DNA of 8,169 nt. Source: Clostridium sp. (GTDB lineage: Bacteria; Bacillota; Clostridia; Clostridiales; Clostridiaceae). The notes beneath the pieces were generated by a model. It made no database searches, was not told where the DNA came from, and saw only the letters and a program-made list of their open reading frames with translations. Of this stretch, positions 5,500 through 8,169 are shown one piece after another. The first letter of the stretch is position 1. Each line of letters starts with the position of its first letter. Both the position numbers and the translations under genes were made by a program. The stretch covers positions 1 through 8,169 of the forward strand of contig JAHAIU010000122.1 of NCBI GenBank assembly GCA_018372555.1. The letters run 5' to 3'.

Positions 5500-6813
5500 A
5501 TGCATTCAATAAAAGAAATAGTAGCTAGATATAAAAAAGGTGAAAAGGCTGGAATATTTTCTGTATGTTGCTCTAATCAATATGTAATAGAAGCGGCTAT
5601 GGAAAGACTTATAGATAAGGATATTCCATTGCTTGTCGAGGCTACTGCAAATCAAGTAGATCAATTTGGTGGTTATACAGGAATGAAACCTGTTGACTAT
5701 GTAAATTATATTTACAAAATAGCTGATAAAGTAGGATTTCCAAGAGAAAGAATTATTTTAGGTGGAGACCACTTAGGACCATTAACTTGGACCAATATCG
5801 ATGCTGATAAAGCTATGGAAAATGCAAAAGTATTAATAGAAGAATATGTTTTAGCTGGATTTACTAAAATTCATATAGATACAAGTATGCCTTTGTTAGG
5901 TGATCTAGAAAAGAATGTTTTTGGCGATGAAATAATAGCAGAAAGAGCAGGAAAGCTTTGCCTAGCATGTGAGAATGCATATGAAAAATTAAAAGAGAAA
6001 AATAAGGATGCAATTCATCCAGTTTATATTATAGGAAGTGAAGTTCCAATACCTGGTGGAGCTCAAGTAGAAGAAGAGGAAAGTGGACCAGTACTTACTA
6101 GTGTTAAGAACTTTAAAACAACGGTAGAGACTTTTAAGGAAACTTTTAAGAATTATGGATTAGAAGAAGTCTTTAATGATTATGTTTTAGGTGTAGTAGT
6201 ACAACCAGGGGTAGAATTTAGCAGTGATTATATTTGGGAATATAATAGAGATAAGGCAAAGGAACTAAAAGAATCCTTAAAGGATTATAATAATATAGTT
6301 TTTGAAGCTCATTCCACTGATTATCAAAGACCTGAATCTTTAAAGGAAATGGTTGAAGATGGATTTATAATCCTAAAGGTTGGACCAGCACTTACCTTTG
6401 GATTTAGAGAAGGTGCATTTGCATTAAATCATATTGAAAATGAAATATATAAGTATGACTCTAATATAGAGTTATCAAACTTTATAGATATTTTAGACTT
6501 TTCAATGATAAAGGAACCTAAGGATTGGATTCATCATTACTCAGGAAGTAGCATTGATGTAAAAGTTGAAAGAAAATATAGCTTATCAGATAGAGCTAGA
6601 TATTATATGCCTAAGGAAGATGTTAATTTTGCATTAGAAAAGTTAATTTCAAACCTAGGTGAAAAAGAAATACCTATCTCAGTGATAAGTCAATATATGC
6701 ATAATCAATATAAGAAAATAAGAGAAGGTAAACTAAAGCCACTAGCTTTGGATTTACTAAAGGATAGAATTGGTGAATATATAGATGATTATATCTATGC
6801 AATTACAAATTAG
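5500..6813 (+). CDS. kbaZ: Tagatose-1,6-bisphosphate aldolase, non-catalytic partner subunit
   Basis: The product (437 aa) is the KbaZ/GatZ subunit, which gives full activity and stability to the class II aldolase KbaY. It is a TIM-barrel protein, once misannotated as tagatose-6-phosphate kinase. Recognisable segments are EATANQVDQFGGYTGM (47-62), LGGDHLGP (87-94), SEVPIPGGA (180-188), VVQPGVEF (233-240), FEAHSTDYQ (268-276) and LKVGPALTFGFREG (292-305). These match E. coli KbaZ (about 426 aa) across the whole length. The start has GAGGAGAGG at 5487-5495, close before the ATG. It lies 23 bp after kbaY and is certainly co-transcribed. It is the last gene of the operon, followed by a strong terminator. 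No tagatose-6-phosphate kinase gene accompanies it, so the bisphosphate must be made by an enzyme encoded elsewhere. Confidence 0.92.
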   Translation: MHSIKEIVARYKKGEKAGIFSVCCSNQYVIEAAMERLIDKDIPLLVEATANQVDQFGGYTGMKPVDYVNYIYKIADKVGFPRERIILGGDHLGPLTWTNIDADKAMENAKVLIEEYVLAGFTKIHIDTSMPLLGDLEKNVFGDEIIAERAGKLCLACENAYEKLKEKNKDAIHPVYIIGSEVPIPGGAQVEEEESGPVLTSVKNFKTTVETFKETFKNYGLEEVFNDYVLGVVVQPGVEFSSDYIWEYNRDKAKELKESLKDYNNIVFEAHSTDYQRPESLKEMVEDGFIILKVGPALTFGFREGAFALNHIENEIYKYDSNIELSNFIDILDFSMIKEPKDWIHHYSGSSIDVKVERKYSLSDRARYYMPKEDVNFALEKLISNLGEKEIPISVISQYMHNQYKKIREGKLKPLALDLLKDRIGEYIDDYIYAITN

Positions 6814-6839
6814 CTAACTAATAATTTCCCACTTTTATT

Positions 6840-6870
6840 GGGGCTGTCTTAGGACAGCTCCTTTTTATTT
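6840..6870 (+). terminator. Strong intrinsic terminator of the agaS-kbaYZ operon
   Basis: GGGGCTGTC (6840-6848) pairs with GACAGCTCC (6853-6861) over 9 bp with one G-U pair, around a TTAG tetraloop, followed directly by TTTTTATTT. It lies 26 bases past the kbaZ stop and should end the operon. Confidence 0.93.
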
Positions 6871-6958
6871 AGTTTTAAAATGCGAATATAACCGGAAAGA
6901 TAAATTGACTGCTAGTAATTTAGCATTTAAAATATTTTAGGCTATTACACTTTTTATT

Positions 6959-7095
6959 GAAATTTAGCTCGTCTGAATTTCTTCCTTCGGTAGCCTTGAA
7001 TCTATAGGTTTAAATTATTCAAGAAGTTTTTAACATATTGTGCGTAAGACGACTTGGAGCTTGCGAGATCGAACAAGCATAATATGTTGAAAACT
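6959..7095. repeat. Structured palindromic non-coding element between kbaZ and birA
   Basis: Three consecutive inverted repeats occupy this block. GAAATT/AATTTC pairs 6959-6964 with 6976-6981. CTTGAAT/ATTCAAG pairs 6995-7001 with 7017-7023. A 19-bp hairpin pairs 7025-7043 with 7077-7095 and needs only two G-U pairs. Its 33-nt loop holds a smaller stem, GTAAG (7044-7048) with CTTGC (7060-7064). The loop and the CCTTCGG stretch near 6984-6990 are richer in G and C than the surroundings. No T-run follows the large hairpin on the + strand. The block contains no credible gene; an open minus-strand frame runs over it and into birA, but it has no ribosome binding site and no recognisable protein. 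It may be an interspersed repeat, a MITE-like remnant or a small structured RNA. Confidence 0.5.
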
Positions 7096-7120
7096 CCTGC
7101 GCATTTTATGACAATTCTTG

Positions 7121-7129
7121 TGATATAAT
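7121..7129 (+). promoter_or_regulatory. Extended -10 promoter of birA
   Basis: TGATATAAT gives a perfect TATAAT (7124-7129) with the upstream TG of an extended -10 element, 36 bp before the birA start. No good -35 lies at 16-18 bp. A small symmetry, ACAA TTC TTGT (7111-7121), sits directly upstream but does not resemble the BirA operator upstream of biotin genes. Confidence 0.65.
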
Positions 7130-7165
7130 AGAGGATATTGATTTAGGAAATAATAAGGTGGATTT

Positions 7166-8149
7166 ATGAGTATAAAGGATAAAACATTAGAATTTTTAGA
7201 AAAGAATAGAGGAAGGTATATATCAGGAGCTGAATTAGCAAAGGAACTAGATGTTAGTAGAAATGCCATTTGGAAATCTATAAAATCTCTTCAAAGTGAA
7301 GGATATAATATTTCGGCAGGTACTAATAAGGGTTATAGTTTATCAGAGGATACTGATATTTTATCAGCTCAAAGCGTTGGTAAGTATATAAAAAGTATTA
7401 ATGATTTTAAGATAAAGGTTTATAAAACTATAGGATCAACTAATGATAAGGTTAAAGAATTAGCTTTGGAGGGGAAAGAAGAAGGATATATAGTTATTTC
7501 TGAAGAGCAAACTAAGGGAAAAGGTAGATTTGGTAGAAAATTTCATTCTCCTAAGAATACTGGAATATATATGAGTATTTTATTAAGACCTAGACTAATG
7601 GCTCAAGATTCTTATCTTATTACTACATCAGCAGCAGTTGCAGTGGCTGAAGCTATAGAGAGTATTTCTAATAAAGAAGCTAAAATAAAATGGGTAAATG
7701 ATATTTACTTAGATGATAAAAAGGTTTCTGGAATACTTACAGAGGCTGCATTAGATTTTGAAAGTGGATTAATACAATATGTTGTGCTAGGAATAGGTGT
7801 TAATTTGAAATCTCCTAATGAAGGCTTCCATGAAGATATTAAAAATATTGCAACTTCAGTATTTAATGAAGATGATAATTTGCCTAAGGATATTAGAAGT
7901 TTATTTATAGCAGAAATAATACAGAACTTTTTTAGTTATTATAACTCAATAGATCAAAAGAAATTTATAGATGAATATAAAAGAAGATCCATTCTAATAA
8001 ATAGAGAAGTTAATATAGAATCTAATAAAGGTAGTGTAAAAGCTAAGGTCTTAGAAATCGATGATTTATGCAGATTAAAAGTTCAATTAGAAGATGGAAG
8101 TGTAAAGGAATTATCTTCTGGAGAAGTAAGTGTAAGAATGAAAGAATGA
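7166..8149 (+). CDS. birA: BirA, bifunctional biotin-protein ligase and biotin repressor
   Basis: The product (327 aa; E. coli BirA has 321) attaches biotin to carrier domains such as that of acetyl-CoA carboxylase, via biotinyl-5'-AMP, and should repress biotin genes. Residues 1-62 form a winged helix-turn-helix (ISGAELAKELDVSRNAIWKSIKSLQSEGY), the mark of the bifunctional class. The catalytic domain shows STND (91-94), the biotin/adenylate loop KGKGRFGR (117-124, GRGRRGR in E. coli), KWVND (175-179), Lys186 in KKVSGILTE (185-193), and GIGVN (209-213). Residues from about 279 form the C-terminal SH3-like domain. AAGGTGG (7155-7161) precedes the ATG. The gene has its own promoter after the structured block and is functionally unrelated to the sugar cluster. 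An ATG at 8154 could open a following gene, but only 16 bases remain before the window end. Confidence 0.95.
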   Translation: MSIKDKTLEFLEKNRGRYISGAELAKELDVSRNAIWKSIKSLQSEGYNISAGTNKGYSLSEDTDILSAQSVGKYIKSINDFKIKVYKTIGSTNDKVKELALEGKEEGYIVISEEQTKGKGRFGRKFHSPKNTGIYMSILLRPRLMAQDSYLITTSAAVAVAEAIESISNKEAKIKWVNDIYLDDKKVSGILTEAALDFESGLIQYVVLGIGVNLKSPNEGFHEDIKNIATSVFNEDDNLPKDIRSLFIAEIIQNFFSYYNSIDQKKFIDEYKRRSILINREVNIESNKGSVKAKVLEIDDLCRLKVQLEDGSVKELSSGEVSVRMKE

Positions 8150-8169
8150 AGGAATGAAAAAATTAAAAA

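Noticed and set aside
7090..7165. Possible BirA operator ahead of birA
   Set aside because: The only symmetry is ACAA-TTC-TTGT, which does not resemble the long TTGT...ACAA-type biotin operators, and birA genes are commonly not autoregulated.
7030..7269. Minus-strand open frame covering the structured block and the start of birA
   Set aside because: It overlaps the well-supported birA N-terminus and the palindromic block, has no ribosome binding site and resembles no known protein.
8150..8169. Possible start of a following gene (ATG at 8154)
   Set aside because: Only 16 bases remain, and the nearest purine-rich stretch is too close to the ATG to be a normal ribosome binding site.

Overview
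The base composition is strongly AT-rich, the codons end mostly in A or T, the Shine-Dalgarno sequences are strong (AGGGGG, GAGGTGA, GGAGGAGG, GAGGAGAGG) and the protein families are typical of Firmicutes. Together these point to a low-GC Clostridium-like bacterium. The species cannot be named from this sequence alone. All recognisable genes lie on the + strand.

Layout. Positions 1-531 are AT-rich and hold no gene I recognise, apart from a likely promoter just before the first gene. 532-1485 encodes a BadF/BcrA-type sugar kinase (N-acetylhexosamine kinase family) that ends in its own terminator. 1533-2430 looks like empty spacer but is not. It contains a good sigma-A promoter, a perfect 16-bp palindromic operator, and then the wreck of a mannose/sorbose/GalNAc-family PTS: a stop-ridden EIIB homologue (1921-2157) followed by a shorter probable EIIC N-terminus (2213-2305). 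Next come a GntR/HutC repressor gene (2467-3195), agaS (3258-4421), kbaY (4622-5476) and kbaZ (5500-6813), closed by a strong terminator. A structured, mostly palindromic non-coding block (6959-7095) separates this cluster from an unrelated housekeeping gene, birA (7166-8149).

How the genes work together. AgaS converts galactosamine-6-phosphate to tagatose-6-phosphate. KbaY with its partner subunit KbaZ cleaves tagatose-1,6-bisphosphate to DHAP and glyceraldehyde-3-phosphate. This is the core of GalNAc/galactosamine catabolism. The window has no GalNAc-6-phosphate deacetylase, no tagatose-6-phosphate kinase and no functional transporter. The dead EIIB/EIIC indicates that the locus once imported the sugar by PTS. 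The intact upstream kinase could phosphorylate sugar that arrives by another permease, but that is inference. The operator at the dead PTS promoter has a degenerate second copy just ahead of agaS, which suggests the GntR protein controls, or once controlled, both.

The most notable results are the fossil PTS operon with a preserved promoter and operator, the resulting prediction of the regulator's binding site, and the structured block before birA. I found no CRISPR array, RNA gene, insertion sequence or defence system.
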